Shown one piece after another: positions 1 through 12,700 of a DNA stretch of 64,000 nucleotides. The translations under genes were made by a program, and so were the position numbers. The notes beneath the pieces were generated by a model. The model was not told the origin of the DNA. It was given only the letters and a program-made list of their open reading frames with translations, and ran no database searches. The stretch covers positions 1-64,000 of the forward strand of contig JAIWND010000014.1 of assembly GCA_025330725.1 (NCBI GenBank), in the 5' to 3' direction. Positions within the stretch are counted from its first letter, which is position 1. Each line of letters starts with the position of its first letter. This DNA comes from Chlamydoabsidia padenii. Lineage: Eukaryota; Mucoromycota; Mucoromycetes; Mucorales; Cunninghamellaceae.

Positions 1-96
1 GAGCAAATTTATGTTTCTACTTACCATATCAACATTGTATAAAAAATGGTTTTTATTATTTGATGAATTCATTAAAAATGTATGGATTACAAAAGT

Positions 97-1535
97 CTAA
101 ATGGGTACAGAATCGTCTTTATTCTTTTCTAAACTACTGTTAATAGGTATCCCCCGTCGTTTCTTCAAGATGTTGCTAATGTAGAATTCACCAGCCTTGT
201 AACTTGATCGGACCAAAGGACCACTAGCCACATACTTGAATCCCAGTTCCATTCCTTTTGTTTCCCAATGTTTGAATTTTTCAGGTGTAACATATTCATG
301 CACTTTCATGTGTCGCTTGGTCGGTCGCATGTATTGTCCCAGGGTCACACAATCGACCTGAGCTTCACGTAAGGATTCCAAGGCATGTAGTACTTCATCA
401 TCCGACTCCCCACAACCGAGCATAATGGATGATTTGGTGATCAGTTCGGGATTCGTCTTCTTGGCATGATGTAATACCTCGAGCGATTGACGGAATCCAG
501 CACGACGATCACGTACAAAGGGGGTCAATTCTTCTACCGTTTCAATGTTATGAGCATAGACGTCCAGACCAGATCGAGCCACTGTTTCCACACCTTCCAA
601 AGATCCACCAAAGTCACCTGTCAAACATTCCACCAAGATATGAGGCGCCCTATTCAAAAACCAAAAAGTATCAGTTAGTAAACCCAACCAATTAAAATCG
701 TCCCATTCCACACTTACTTTGATTTGATCTTTCTGATCGTTTCGGCAAAATGATTAGACCCACCATCTGACAAATCATCCCGATCCACACTGGTCAAGAC
801 AACATAATCTAATCCCCAACGACTGATAGCTTCGGCAGTATGTTCCGGTTCATGAGGATCCAAGGCTTGAGGTTTACGATTGGTCTTGACTGAGCAGAAG
901 CGACAGCCTCGTGTACATTCGTCACCCATCAACATGATCGTTGCTGTTGCTGTTTGATGTTCACCACCACCCCAACAATCACCCACATTAGGACACCGGG
1001 CTTCTTCGCATACAGTATGTAGTTTCAATCCACGTAAATCCCGTTTGATCTTGCCAAAGTTTTGACCAGAGGGAATGTCCGTTTTTAACCAAGAAGGAAG
1101 TCGAGGTTGTTTTCTATTGTGATAAATAAAAGTAGGTTAACTATGTTTGTTTATTTGTTTTCAATGCTTACAATTTGGCAGTCTTCACCTTTTTGCCTTC
1201 GACCACCGTTTCCCGTAATTCCAAGGCTTCAGAGGCTGTCAGTTTTTCATAGCCAGGGTTGATAAAGTCATCCAAACCAGCAGTTTCGTCTTCAGCTGCT
1301 AATCTTGCCTTGAGGTCATTTAGTCTCGAGTTTTTCACAGTCTTGTCATTAACCTCTGTAGCTAACGTCCGGACTTGGTACTAATTAATCAACATGATAT
1401 TATTCATCTTGTTTTTTTTTTTTTTTTTTTCTTCTTTTTCATTTAGTAATTACTTACCAATCCAGAAGAAGCATGTTTGACAGTAATACTTTTGAGCAAT
1501 GACGAGTTGAGGAAGATGGGACGTATAACAGACAT
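97..1535 (-). CDS. LIP5: Lipoyl synthase, mitochondrial (radical SAM)
   Basis: Inserts two sulfurs into octanoyl groups on lipoyl-dependent enzymes (PDH, KGDH, glycine cleavage) in mitochondria. Four exons on the minus strand: 1535-1458, 1380-1172, 1113-718 and 649-97, joined in frame through GT-AG introns to 411 aa. The auxiliary-cluster motif C-x4-C-x5-C ([12 protein letters not shown]), the radical SAM motif C-x3-C-x2-C (CTRGCRFC) and the C-terminal [10 protein letters not shown] signature are all present, so both Fe-S clusters should form. The first exon is short and rich in basic and hydroxylated residues, as expected of a mitochondrial presequence. Length fits the family (about 400 aa). 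The element CGGGATTTGAA lies 93 bp upstream of the start (1628-1638). The identification is firm; the start is the first ATG of the open first exon. Confidence 0.95.
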
Positions 1536-2097
1536 GGATAAATATAATCAAAAAGTCAAATGGGTAAAAGTGGAAAAAGTAGGGAAAGGAAAGAATGGAA
1601 AATTTTAAGAGTCTGTATTAAAGCGAGCGGGATTTGAAAATATGGATGAATCATGATTGTTTCACGATTTTGATACTGTCTATTGTTAGAAAACAGTAAC
1701 AGTATAAAAGATAAAATACACAAAAAAAGTAATTTATTGTTACTATGATTTGAACAACGTAAGGGGTTTCCACCTGCAAGTATTCTCTTTCTCGTCTCTA
1801 AGCAGTAATAGGATAACTCGGTGTATTATGCGGGTGGTTTGTTACCAAAAGATGTTGACTTATCGTTTTGCCGACTCATGGGTCAAGTTGATTGAAAAGG
1901 GGACAAGTTAAAAGTAGTAAAGAGCATTCTATTATCTTTACTACTTGATAGAGGTCTCAAAAGGCAGTTATTACGTGGTACATACGTATTCATGCATAAA
2001 GAGAGTGGAATTTACTGCATGCCTCAAGAGAGCTAGTTGTAAGCTACTCATGAATATATCAAGTCGGTTAACCTAATGATATCCGAATGTTGGAAGA
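1536..2097. other. Intergenic, upstream of lipoyl synthase
   Basis: No gene seen. It holds the lipoyl synthase 5' region with the exact 11-mer CGGGATTTGAA at 1628-1638, and AT-rich sequence leading into the dispersed repeat. No convincing tRNA or small ORF. Confidence 0.6.
1628..1638 (+). promoter_or_regulatory. CGGGATTTGAA element upstream of LIP5
   Basis: Exact copy of an 11-mer that recurs upstream of genes in this window. It lies 93 bp from the LIP5 start codon, in reverse orientation relative to the gene. Its function is inferred only from recurrence. Confidence 0.4.
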
Positions 2098-3352
2098 TTA
2101 TCATCATCATAAAATTATGAGCTACCGCCTTTTAAATCATCGCTTTTTTTTGCCCACCGATGTGCTGATAGTAATAAAAACGGAATGGAGTGCCATCGCA
2201 AAGAAGGGGCACAGGAGAAGCTGGGTAGAGAGAGATTTTCACAAAACAGAGTAGAGTGATTAGTTGAATCTTTTTTTTTTTTTTTTGAAGTGAGTGCCCT
2301 CGCAAAGAGGGGTGCACAGGGAGAAGTTGGGTGGAGAGAGACTGCATATATAAATTTGGGCCCTACAATGAGTAACGAAATCTCGACTGACAACGCTTCC
2401 CCTCCATGATCATGCAGGCGCATTGAATTTTGGTATTCGGCGTTTGAAAATGAAGCTTTCTTTTCTTTCGTCGCAAAGGAAAAGTAAAAGTCATTGCAAG
2501 TCTAAACACACTAACACAAGGGTCTTGGTACTTGAACTTGCGGTAACTTATGTTGTAAATGGGTCATAGTGTCTACATGGCCTCTTTAATCATTTGCATC
2601 CAAAGACAATGGAGCGGTAAAGCTCCTTCCAACTCTGGCTAGGGACTGGCGGGATTTGAAAATGATTTTTGCTTCTGTCTGTAAAATAAGTCTTCGCCCT
2701 TTTTTCTTGCAAAGGACAGGTGAAACTCATTGCAAACTTGGATTGACTAACACAAGGATCCTGGTGCTTCACTTTTGCGGTAAAGTATGTTGGGAACGGG
2801 TTATAATGTTCACATCACCACTTTAATCATTAGCATCCTTTAACAATGGAGCGAGGAGAGCCCATCCAAAATCTTAGTAAGGAATCAAGGTAAAGCGGGA
2901 GTTAAATACAAAGTGGGTTTCATGACAGGTAAAAGTCATCGCAAGTTGACATAATCCTAAAAATCATACAATTTCCCCAGCGCTGACCACCTCCTGTCTT
3001 TATCCATTGTTTAAATGATTGGTTCACCATCAATTTTTACACGCTATCATTTTCCCAAACACTGATCGCCAACTTTTTTTTCCCTCCACCCTTTATGTCT
3101 TCTTTCCGCCATCCTTCCTCCACCTCCAATATGGTTGGATGAATCCTCTATGTCTCTCTCCACTCCTTTCCATGCTCAATTTTTCCGGGAAGCTACCGCA
3201 ACCCACACACACTGCACCTCGGTGGTAAATTTTATCACAAAAGGGGCTGATCACATGTACTAAATGACTGTTTGATTTCCTATGTATGATTGTTTTTGAT
3301 CATTTTTTTCAACCACTGTTAAACATCGTATATTTTATTGTTGGCTTTATTT
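2098..3352. repeat. Dispersed repeat, copy A
   Basis: Long imperfect repeat whose blocks recur in the same order and orientation at 38253-39040. Shared blocks include the start (a CATCATCATAAAATTATGAG-type sequence), a CCCACCGATGTGCTGATAGT block, a block with ACTAACACAAGG, a CAATGGAGCGAGGAGAGCCC block, and the end block with GGGGCTGATCACATGTACT. Copy A is longer because it carries an extra internal unit: 2480-2600 is repeated, diverged, at about 2715-2840. Read on the minus strand these units resemble the 240-bp tandem units at 48-49 kb. No long ORF or terminal repeats were found, so the element class is unknown; it could be a non-autonomous transposon. Confidence 0.8.
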
Positions 3353-3511
3353 AAACCTAGTAATGGGAGATGAGATGATTGCATGCATGAATTATCGAAA
3401 TATTAAAATACCGCTTATTTTCAAAATTCCGATCGAAAAAAATCAAGACTTGGCTGTGATTTCCCATTCTTCCCTTTCCTTCCTTCCTTTTTCGTGCCTC
3501 TTTTACCCGAG
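3353..3511. other. Spacer and 5' region of the L17 gene
   Basis: AT- and pyrimidine-rich leader before the ribosomal protein gene. The (ATGG)n-like run at about 3590-3625 lies just downstream, inside the proposed 5'-UTR intron (3512-3696). Confidence 0.5.
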
Positions 3512-3703
3512 GTAAGAACATGACAATGAAACAACTAGGGCTGAATCAACTGGGTGGATATCAGTTGAGAGTCAAAACGACTGATCAGATGGATGGATGG
3601 ATAATTGGATGGATGGATGGGTGGAATTACACGAACAATGCTTAAATGTTATAGATGATTGATTATGCCACTCACTTTGACCTTTCCTTGATGTAGATTC
3701 AAG

Positions 3704-4494
3704 ATGGTTAGATACGCTGCTGCTCCTGTTAACTCTGCCAAGGGTAAGTGATGAAAAAAATAATAACTAACAAGATTGGATCTAAACTAATCTTTATTTT
3801 GCTTCATTGTAGCTGCCAAATCCAGAGGTGCTTACCTCCGCGTCCACGTACGTATAGATCGACTTACAGACGACACACACATACCACCTATACACGACAA
3901 TGATCAATCCATGATACTGATTCTCTCTCTTTTTTTTTGCTTCAATAGTTCAAGAACACTCACGAAGTCGCCGCTGCTATCCAAGGATTAAAGTTGACCA
4001 AGGCTTACACTTACTTGTCCAACGTTACCGAACACAAGCAAGCTATTCCTTTCCGTCGCTTCAATGGTGGTGTGGGTCGTACTGCTCAAGCCAAGGAATT
4101 CGGTACCACTCAAGCTCGCTGGCCCGTCAAGTCTGTCAAGTTCATCACTGACTTGTTGAAGAACGCTGAATCCAACGCTGAAGTAAGAATATATAGATAT
4201 ATGTATAACATAGGATGGAGGAGATCATATACTGACAGACTCTTCTTACTATAGGCCAAGGGTTTGGAATTGGATCAACTTTACATCTCTAGCGTGATCG
4301 TCAACCAAGCTCCCAAGCACCGTCGTCGTACTTACCGTGCTCATGGTCGTATCAACCCTTACATGACCACTCCTTCTCACATCGAAGTCATCTTGACCGA
4401 AAAGGATGCTGTTGTCCCCAAGGCTACTGACAAGAAGGTCCAACGTCTCAACTCTCGTCAATTGGCTCGCAACACTCGTCTGGCTCGTGCTTAA
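3704..4494 (+). CDS. RPL17: 60S ribosomal protein L17 (uL22)
   Basis: Large-subunit protein uL22, lining the polypeptide exit tunnel. Coding exons 3704-3743, 3813-3847, 3949-4182 and 4255-4494 give 182 aa, typical for eukaryotic L17. Recognisable segments are the N-terminal MVRYAA start, [23 protein letters not shown] [15 protein letters not shown], and [15 protein letters not shown], the conserved basic loop. A 5'-UTR intron is likely at 3512-3696, with donor GGTAAGAACA and acceptor GATGTAG seven bases before the ATG; leader introns are common in fungal ribosomal protein genes. Codon use is strongly biased (GTC, AAG, CGT/CGC), as expected for high expression. An AATAAAGTATAT polyadenylation-like signal follows about 80 bp after the stop. 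Confidence 0.97.
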
Positions 4495-4820
4495 ATCAAG
4501 TAACTTGTTTTAGATTCATCTTCCTTTTTTTATATCTCCCCCTCCTCTCTAGTATAGCACACTGTTTTTTTTTGTGAAATAAAGTATATAAACCGTCTTG
4601 TCTCATTATTTTATAAGCATTAGCATGAATGGAATAATGAAAGGTTTTCTTCAGTCGGGGTTTAAATATTACCTATTTTTTAACATCCGATTTCCGTAGC
4701 CTCTTCCATCTTTTTTTTTTTTTTTTTTTACTTTTTTTCTTTTCTTTCCGTTTTCCATCTTTTCATCTCTTACTTATATACAACTTTACATTCACACATA
4801 TATACTAGTCTATTACAATC

Positions 4821-5563
4821 ATGTCAACTTCTGGATCACCTGTCCCTCGCTTCCAGGCTTTCCAAAGCATGGCCGGTCCTATCACAAGAGAACAAACGGT
4901 GGAAGAACGATATGGTGCTCCCGAAAACTTTTTGGAAATTGAAGTTAGAAACCCTATGACTCATGGTAAGTACTTGTAAATAGGAAGAAAACAGGCAAAA
5001 GTAAAGAAAAAGAAAAAGAATACTATACTAATTCTTCTCTTTTAAAATTAAACCCAGGCTTTGGTCGTAAAATGTTTACTGATTATGAAATTGTGTGCAA
5101 GGTAATGAAACAACAACAAGGAACAAGAACTGATAAAGGGAAGAGTATTACTAACTTGTATTGTTACTTTATTTGATAGACCAATATTCCAGCCTTCAAG
5201 ATCCAAAATTCCAATGTGCGTAGACGATACAGCGACTTTGAATGGTTTAGGGACGTACTGGAACGTGAAACGACTCGAGTCACTATCCCGCCCTTGCCTG
5301 GAAAGGTGTTTACCAATCGATTCTCGGATGAAGTCATTGAAAACCGTCGTGAAGGATTGGAACGGTTTTTACAAATGTAAGTAGGGAGGGGGGGGAAATG
5401 GAATACAAAGCATAAAAAGAACTCATCTCTCTCTCTCTCTCTTTTATTTTTTATTTTTTGTTGCTGTAGTGTTGCTGGGCATCCTTTGTTACAAACTGGT
5501 AGTAAAGTCTTGGCTGCTTTTATTCAAGATCCTGCATTTTCCCGTGATGCTTATAACTATTAA
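4821..5563 (+). CDS. SNX3: Sorting nexin-3 / Grd19 (PX domain)
   Basis: Endosomal PX-domain protein that binds PI3P and works with retromer in retrieval from early endosomes. Exons 4821-4965, 5058-5101, 5180-5376 and 5470-5563 give 159 aa, matching the family (about 160 aa). Visible PX features are the [16 protein letters not shown] lipid-binding motif, the proline loop IPPLPGKVF, and [19 protein letters not shown] near the C-terminus. There is nothing beyond the PX fold, so it is the SNX3 type rather than a BAR-containing nexin. It lies head-to-tail between RPL17 and clathrin light chain. A CGGGGTTTAAA variant of the recurrent element lies 155 bp upstream (4656-4666). Confidence 0.93.
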
Positions 5564-5852
5564 ACCCATATACTCTCCTCCCTCTAGTTGCCACTATGTC
5601 TTCGTTATGTATTGATTAGTTAGTTATTCTTTACTTTATACACCTTCTTCTTTCCTCCTATTGTTATACATACTTGTTAAATCAAAAAATAAAATACAAC
5701 CTTTTTGTCTATAATAAAAACGGATTGATTCCCGCCTGTCTGTCGGGGCTTTAAATTTATGTATTTGGGGCTAAACATTTTGTTCTTGGCCCTTTCTTTC
5801 TCTTCTTCTTTTCTTTTCTTTTTATTATTCTTTTTACACATTACACACCACC

Positions 5853-6792
5853 ATGTCTGACTTTGGCGATTTTAATACTTCCAGTGATCCCACCTCTGAC
5901 TTTCTTGCTCGTGAACGTGCAGCTCTAGGTGCTGACGCTGACTTGTTTTCTTTGGATGCACCCGACATTACCTCACCATCTTCCAACCACCAGTATCCAG
6001 CCATTACTGCCGACTCTTTCCAACAATCATCCTCTCCTTCCTTTGACAACTCTATGGCTTTGACTCCATCTTCACAAGATGCTTTGGCGGTGGCCCCAGT
6101 GGCTAATGACTATTCTGCTTTTGACTCGGATTTCCCCAAGGCTGAAGAATTGGAAACTTCTCAGGTAAGGCAAATGAAGAACACATATACATATAAAAGG
6201 ATGAAGACACTAAATGTTAAACTAACCATTGTTAAATCTTGACTTTTTAATAGGCTTTCCACAAGGCTATGTTACCAGATGAAGAACCTGCTGTTGTCCG
6301 GTAATGATTGATATGAAAAAAACAACAACAACATGGACTCAACTTTGTCTTTTACTAAACTCTTTGCATGTTATTAGGCAATGGCGTGAAAAACAACAAG
6401 AAATGATTGCTCAACGGGATGAAGAAGCGGAAAACAAGAAACAGGAAACCATTCAAAAGGCTCGGGAAGACATTGATCGCTTTTATGAAGAATACAATGA
6501 AAAGAAACAGAAATCGATTGAAGAAAACAGGTAAAAAAAAGTATATGGATTGGATTGTATGAAACTAAGCATTTTATTATATATCAACTATAGAGCAAGA
6601 GAAGAAACCTACCAAAAGGACCGCGAAGAAACCTCCACCTCCAACAATATTTGGGAACGTGTTGTCCGTGAATTTGATGTCACCAATGCCAAGTCTGGAC
6701 ACCATACAAGGGACGTCAGTCGAATGAAGGAAGTCATGCTGGATTTGCGCAAGGCCGATAATGCTCCTGGTAACATCATCACTCAAGCTTAG
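5853..6792 (+). CDS. CLC1: Clathrin light chain
   Basis: Regulatory light chain of clathrin triskelia. Exons 5853-6164, 6254-6300, 6378-6530 and 6594-6792 give 236 aa. The N-terminus is acidic and Ser/Pro-rich (MSDFGDF, residues 1-105). The centre (about 118-185) is a heptad-rich, highly charged helix (QWREKQQEMI, EEYNEKKQKSIEENR) that binds the heavy chain. The end carries a conserved Trp-containing segment (NNIWERVVREFD) and the C-terminal MKEVMLDLRKADNAPG, both diagnostic of the family. The start codon is preceded by a C/A-rich leader (CACACCACC). The neighbouring SNX3 is another trafficking gene on the same strand, but each has its own promoter region. Confidence 0.95.
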
Positions 6793-6981
6793 ATCCTACC
6801 CTACTTCCTCACGTAGTCATAATAAACTGATTGTTATCGGACTTTTTAAAACACGTCTAAATAAAATCATTCCTTCCGACACAATGTCCCTCCCCCTTTT
6901 TATACTTTTACTTTATTCTCTTTATTTATCTCAACATATATATATATATATCCTTATTAACTAACATACCTTTATTTTACA

Positions 6982-8640
6982 ATGATATTATGGTCTGGTG
7001 AATACAAACAGTCTGGATCATCATTGACGGCTGTCCATCAACACTACAACTTGACTAGGGATCATAAACAAGATCAGCGACTTTACGATCAACACCTTCC
7101 TTCGACAGATACCAGTTATATACCAACAGTAACTTCACTTTCTTCTATATTGGTGGCGTCACATACTAAAGCATCTTCACCTGACCTGCCAATCTGGGAC
7201 TCGTGCATCAGTTCGCCACCTCCGTTTAATCTTGACGATGCCTTCTCTTGGGACGAACCTCTTCAACTCCATGTATTGTCCCTTCTCCGTATTGTTTCCA
7301 GCCAAAAGATACGACTCACTCTGGATGGTTGGTATCGACTGGACTTGAAGCTATTGGACGAATTTGGTGCACTTTTACAAGGCGAACGAGCAAAATTGAT
7401 CACCATGGGATTAGTATGTGAACTCTTGGATGGAACAAGGGTATGCTCCGAATCGACTATCCGATGGCGTGCCCTACACTACGATGTGTGGACAGATGAT
7501 GTGACTACGGCCAAGACAATAGTAGGGTTCGATCGATCAGGTTCTGGTGGGTTGGAATTCAAGATTGACTCTGTTGTTGCTCCTTTGAATCGGTTATATA
7601 TACGGATTGTACCTGAACCTCATCAAGCTTTACTTGCTTTACCCGTTGTCATTGGTCCTCTTTCGGATATTACTTTTGATACTGGATTATTTAGGATGAA
7701 GGATCTTGATGTCGTCCATCGATTCCCTCAATGCATGCCTTTGGATCAAGAAACATATCGGGCTTTTAAATTGGATATCATGAATTGGTACTTTATGGTA
7801 CAAGAGGGTTGGCATCTTGGTACTCCTGGTAAGGTATGGGACTCGGTTTTAATTATATCCGATATGTTTGCTCAAGATATCATTGAACGACCTGATTGTT
7901 TGGAACATTGTCATTTATTGGATCTTAGTGCAGGGTAAATTAAGAAAAGAAACAAGGTTGATCTGATTACTTATCCTCCTCTCCTTTTGTATAGTACTGG
8001 TGCTGCTGGTTTATTGGTCTCTTCTATCTATCGACGTATGTTTCCGGATCGTTATCCCAACGTCAAGATCACTCTGACGGATTTGCCTGACGCCCTGCCA
8101 CTGATTGACTATAACAAACAATTCAATGGGATCACAGAGGATAATGTAATGGTGATACCACTTGGTTGGGGGAACGAAAAAGACATCCAACATATTCGAC
8201 ATGATACACCACCGATTGACATAATCATTGCTTCTGACCTGCTATACGATCCGGCTCATTTCTCGGCACTCATCAAGACCTTGTCAGGCTTGGCGGTGCC
8301 TGGGCGCACGGTGATTTATCTAGGTTACAAGCGACGAGGATTAAAGGAATCAGATGAACACTACTTTTTTGATCTGTGCTGTAAATATTTTGATATACAA
8401 ACGATGTACGATGGTGCTGGCAATGACATGAACGGTGGATACTCAACAAAAAGTAATGATGATGACGGTGATGACAACGACAATACTGGTGTATTTATGA
8501 AGAGAAGGCTGATGGAAGGTGGCGGCTGGCTGGGATCTTTGCCAAGTGGATTCGGAAATCATGACAATGATTCGGTGACAAGGGCCTTTCACCAAATGGG
8601 GGTGAAAATCTACCGCTTGACACCTAAACAACCATACTAG
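6982..8640 (+). CDS. Methyltransf_16-type lysine methyltransferase (METTL/EFM-like)
   Basis: Two exons, 6982-7934 and 7995-8640, give 532 aa. The second half holds a Rossmann-type methyltransferase: the SAM-binding motif I is LLDLSAGTGAAGLL, split by the intron at the Gly codon; an acidic residue follows in ITLTDLPDALPLI; and the post-motif II segment is IIIASDLLYDPAHF, typical of the Methyltransf_16 (METTL21/22) group that methylates protein lysines. The N-terminal 250 residues are a family-poor extension with WDEPLQLHVLSLL and no motif I recognised. A low-complexity Asp/Asn insert (around residue 440) interrupts the C-terminal part. The substrate cannot be told from sequence; METTL22-like or an elongation-factor methyltransferase are the main options. 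Confidence 0.75.
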
Positions 8641-9035
8641 GTCTCTATCTCTCTCTCTCTATACGGGTGGCGTGGTTTATTATCTTGTTTACATTTAGAT
8701 TAGGGAATAGTTAAACTGGTCTTTGTATGTAATAACCATCTACTTTTTGTTATCTATATGCAATAAACAATTTTATAAAAGGTTACTAATGTGTAATGAT
8801 AAAACCAAATGCAATAACTCAGAATAAATCCGCTCTGTTTGCCGTGTACTATAATAATCATCCTGATCTACGAATTTGATTAACTGACGATCTCCGTGGC
8901 CAGCGATCTTCTCATGCAGCTCACATGAAAATATTGAAACGCCGACTTTTTAGAAGAAAAGACGGTGCCTTTTTTTCCCCCGCTCTCTCTTCCTTCCACT
9001 TTTTTTTCTTCTTCGAAAACATTTAATGGCTAACG
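8641..9035. other. Intergenic spacer
   Basis: Contains a CT-dinucleotide run just after the methyltransferase stop, an AATAAA-type polyadenylation signal near 8762, and pyrimidine-rich sequence before the zinc-finger gene. No gene seen. Confidence 0.5.
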
Positions 9036-9645
9036 ATGCATACAAAACAACCAAGTTTACCTTCCATTCACTATTTATTCCCAGAGAAATCTGGTAAGTA
9101 ATCATGAACCCCACATTAATCTTTGTTAATAACGGTTTACTATTCTGTACCTAGTCTCACCTGGCCATCGCTATACAAAAAGCGTTAGTAGTTTACCCAC
9201 CGAACTTCAGCACTTGTCCATGACTACACCAATGGTCAATAACACTGCACTCCTAACAACCACACCTAGTTGGATGCTCGATACAACTCATCCACCCTCA
9301 TTATCATCGTCCTCATCCACATCGTCCTCTTCGTCCTCTTATCATAAGCCTCATTCTCATCGCCGAGCTGCTTCTGCCAACACGGTTGACTTTATGCTAA
9401 AACCAGATGAATGTCCGACCATCACCAAAGATAGTGTAGCATCAAGTTACCGGTATCTTTGTCCATACTGTCACAAAAGATTCTCTCGACCATCTTCTCT
9501 TCGGATCCACACTTACTCACACACGGGTGAAAAGCCTTTTGTCTGTCCAGAACATGGGTGCGGACGAAGGTTTAGTGTGCAGTCAAATCAACGTCGTCAT
9601 TTGCGGGTCCATCGATTGTCTTCTACATCATCTTTGGGGGTATGA
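9036..9645 (+). CDS. C2H2 zinc-finger protein (two fingers)
   Basis: Probable DNA-binding regulator of 182 aa. Exons 9036-9093 and 9155-9645. The ATG at 9036 is chosen over the upstream ATG at 9026 because only the former keeps frame through the intron. Residues 1-85 are Ser/Thr-rich (poly-Ser near residue 75). Two adjacent C2H2 fingers follow: C-x2-C-x12-H-x3-H (CPYCHKRFSRPSSLRIHTYS then H) with a TGEKPF linker, and C-x4-C-x12-H-x3-H. The protein ends soon after the second finger. The pair resembles fungal Msn2/4- or azf1-like terminal finger pairs, but orthology cannot be assigned. Confidence 0.85.
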
Positions 9646-9740
9646 TCTTTTTAGCATGTATTCGTCTTTAGCGGGTTTTAAATTGTGGAGAAATAAAATC
9701 GTGTGCGGCATAAATTCTATTTGTCTCTCTCTCTCTTCCA

Positions 9741-9743
<3 letters not shown>

Positions 9744-9774
<31 letters not shown>
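9744..9774 (+). repeat. Poly(T) tract, 31 nt, before NMA111 start
   Basis: Uninterrupted T run ending seven bases before the NMA111 ATG, on the sense strand. Probably leader or promoter DNA that is nucleosome-depleting; its length may be uncertain in the assembly. Confidence 0.7.
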
Positions 9775-9778
<4 letters not shown>

Positions 9779-9781
9779 ATT

Positions 9782-12700
9782 ATGGGGGATTCTCAACATC
9801 CATTACACTTAATTCCACGTGGCGATGTCTCTTCACCTGCTCCAAATCAAGTCGATGGTGTACAATCCAATCTTCGTGCTCACCGTGATAGTCTTACCGA
9901 TGTAGTGACTCGATACGAACAATCACCACCCTTTAATCACACCACACCACAACAAGACCTTTTACCCCGTGGACGATCTAAATCACTTGCTGTTGGTCTG
10001 TCCTCACCTTCAGTAGACTTTTGGCAACCGGCGACAGGTATTTCCTACAAGGCTAAAACGTGGGAACCAACTTTGGAAAAGGCTATCAAGGCGATTATCT
10101 CAATCAAGGCTAGTCATGTACGTAGTTTTGATACAGAAACTTCAGGTAAAAGCAAAAAGAAAAGAAAAAAAAAAACCCATAAAAGAATGAACTAAAATCA
10201 TGTTTTATTAGGGGGGTATACTGCAACTGGGTTTATTGTTGATGCTAAACAGGGAATTATCTTGACTAATCGGCATGTTGTCTCGCCTGCTCCTATTGTG
10301 GCTCAAGCTGTATTGACCAATTATGAAGAAGTCGACTTGATGCCCATTTACCGTGATCCTGTCCATGATTTTGGTTTTATGAAGGTAAGAAACTCATTTT
10401 GATATACCTAATTGACTCAACAAGACAACTAACTAGTCTATATAGTTTGACCCCAGTAAAATCAAATTCATGGAACTGGAGGAAATCGAACTGAGTCCAA
10501 AGCGTGCAAAAGTCGGTTTGGATATTCGTGTGGTTGGGTAAGATTCAAAAACTTGCATGGATTATAATTTAAACAGCGCCTAATTTTTTTTTTTCTTAAT
10601 AGAAACGACGCTGGTGAGAAACTTAGTATCCTGGCTGGTACATTGGCAAGATTGGATAGGCGGTAATTAAAAAAATGGTTTGACTGTTGTTGTAACTAAC
10701 ATGGCTGATTTCTTTTAAACAATAGTGCTCCTGAATATGGTGTTGGTGAATATAACGACTTTAATACATTCTACCTTCAAGCAGCTTCGGGAACAAGTGG
10801 TGGATCTTCTGGTAGTCCTGTATTGGATATTGATGGACATGCAGTGGCTCTCAACGCAGGTGGTGCAAGTAAGGCGTCTTCAAGCTACTACTTACCTTTG
10901 GATCGAGTCCAGCGTGCTTTGACTTTTATTCGTCGGGAAGAAACCGTGCCCCGAGGCACCCTACAAACGGAATTTGAATACTTACCTTACAACGAGGTAC
11001 GACGACTAGGGCTCAAGGCTCATGTGGAAGAAAAGGTGCGAACGAAATTCCCTGATGAAACAGGTATGCTTGTGGTGAACAGTGTGCTTCCGGAAGGTCC
11101 TGCTGATTCTCTGTTGGTACCTGGTGATATTGTGGTGGGCTGTAATGGCAAGATGGTCCCTCACTTTATTGCTCTCTTTGGGATCATTGACGATGCGGTG
11201 GGAGAAACTATCACTCTGACGGTAAGTCGTGGCAAGAAAATTCAAGATGTCAAGGTGGTCGTACAAGATCTGCATAGTATCACACCTTCTTGTTATGCGG
11301 AAATCGGTGGCGGTGTGGTCCATGATCTGTCTTACCAATTGGCGAAAAGTTACTCTCAACCTGTGCGTGGTGTCTATGTGGCGACTTCTGGACATATGCT
11401 GGCGAGTGCAAGTGCCTGGCGGAAATCAATCATCATGAGCGTCAATAACATCCCCACACCCAACTTGGCGGCGTTTATTGATGCAATGAATAGATTGCCT
11501 GATGGTGCTCGCGTACCTATTAGGTAAGGATAATGAATGGGTAATTAATTATTAGATACAGGACTAACCTTTTTTTTTTTCTTTACTGTAGATTTTACTC
11601 TTTACATAAAGCTTACAAGGACAAGGTGATGATTATGCATGTGGACCGACATTGGCATCCATTCAGGGTGGCTACTCGAAATGGTAAGAGGGGAAAATAG
11701 AAAAAATTAAAAAAGAGAGAAACTATGACTGATCACTAGAATGACATTTCTTTATATCCAATTAGACTTGACTGGTGTTTGGGATTATCAAGATATGCCT
11801 CCCCCTTCAAAAGACATTCCGGCCTATACACCATCTACAGCATCCTTCCCACCTTTGGATACCTCTCTCAAGCTGGCCGAAAAACTCATGCCTTCATTTG
11901 TCGCCATTGACTTTTATTTACCTTATTTGGTGGATGGCATGAAATCTACGCAATTCTATGGAACTGGCTATGTGGTGTCAACAGATGCAACTCAGCCATT
12001 GATCATATGCGACCGTGATACAATTCCTATCAGCTTGGGGGACATCTTTATCACGTTTGCCAACAGCATCATCATTCCCGGCAAATTACTTCTCTTGCAT
12101 CCATTTTATAACTATGCAGTAATCACTTACGATCCATCTCTTATTGGCGACACACCTGTCAAACCTTTGGAATTCAGCGACGTGGAACTCAATCAGGGGG
12201 ATGAAACTCATTTTATCGGCGTCAGTAACGACAATTCCACAATGATGAAAAAAGTGACGGTGGCTTCCATCTCAAATATTGGTACCCGGGAATGCTCTCC
12301 TCCTCGTTGGCGTGCTATGAATGTGGAAGGAATCAAGATTGATGAATCACTCAGCACACAAGGTGGATTACTGGTCACAGAGCAAGGTTTGGTACAAGGT
12401 CTCTGGGTCAGCTATTCCTCTCAAAATGAAAAGGGCAAAGATATATCCTTCATGTCTGGTCTATCTTCCTCTCTTATTCAACCAACGATAAAACGTATGC
12501 AATCACAACCGGGAGATACGCTTCTAACCTTCAAGGGACTCGATATTGAACTTTGGACTATGCGTTTGGCTGCAGCCAGGACATTGGGTTTATCGGACGA
12601 TTGGATCAAGAAACTCGAACAAAGTGGCAGCAAAAGGTATACTCTCCTCTACGTTCTCAATATACTGGACGAACGAAGCGCGGTGTCAACCATCTTGCAT

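Noticed and set aside
9026..9035. Upstream ATG of the zinc-finger gene at 9026
   Set aside because: Using it shifts frame across the intron and would not read the zinc fingers.
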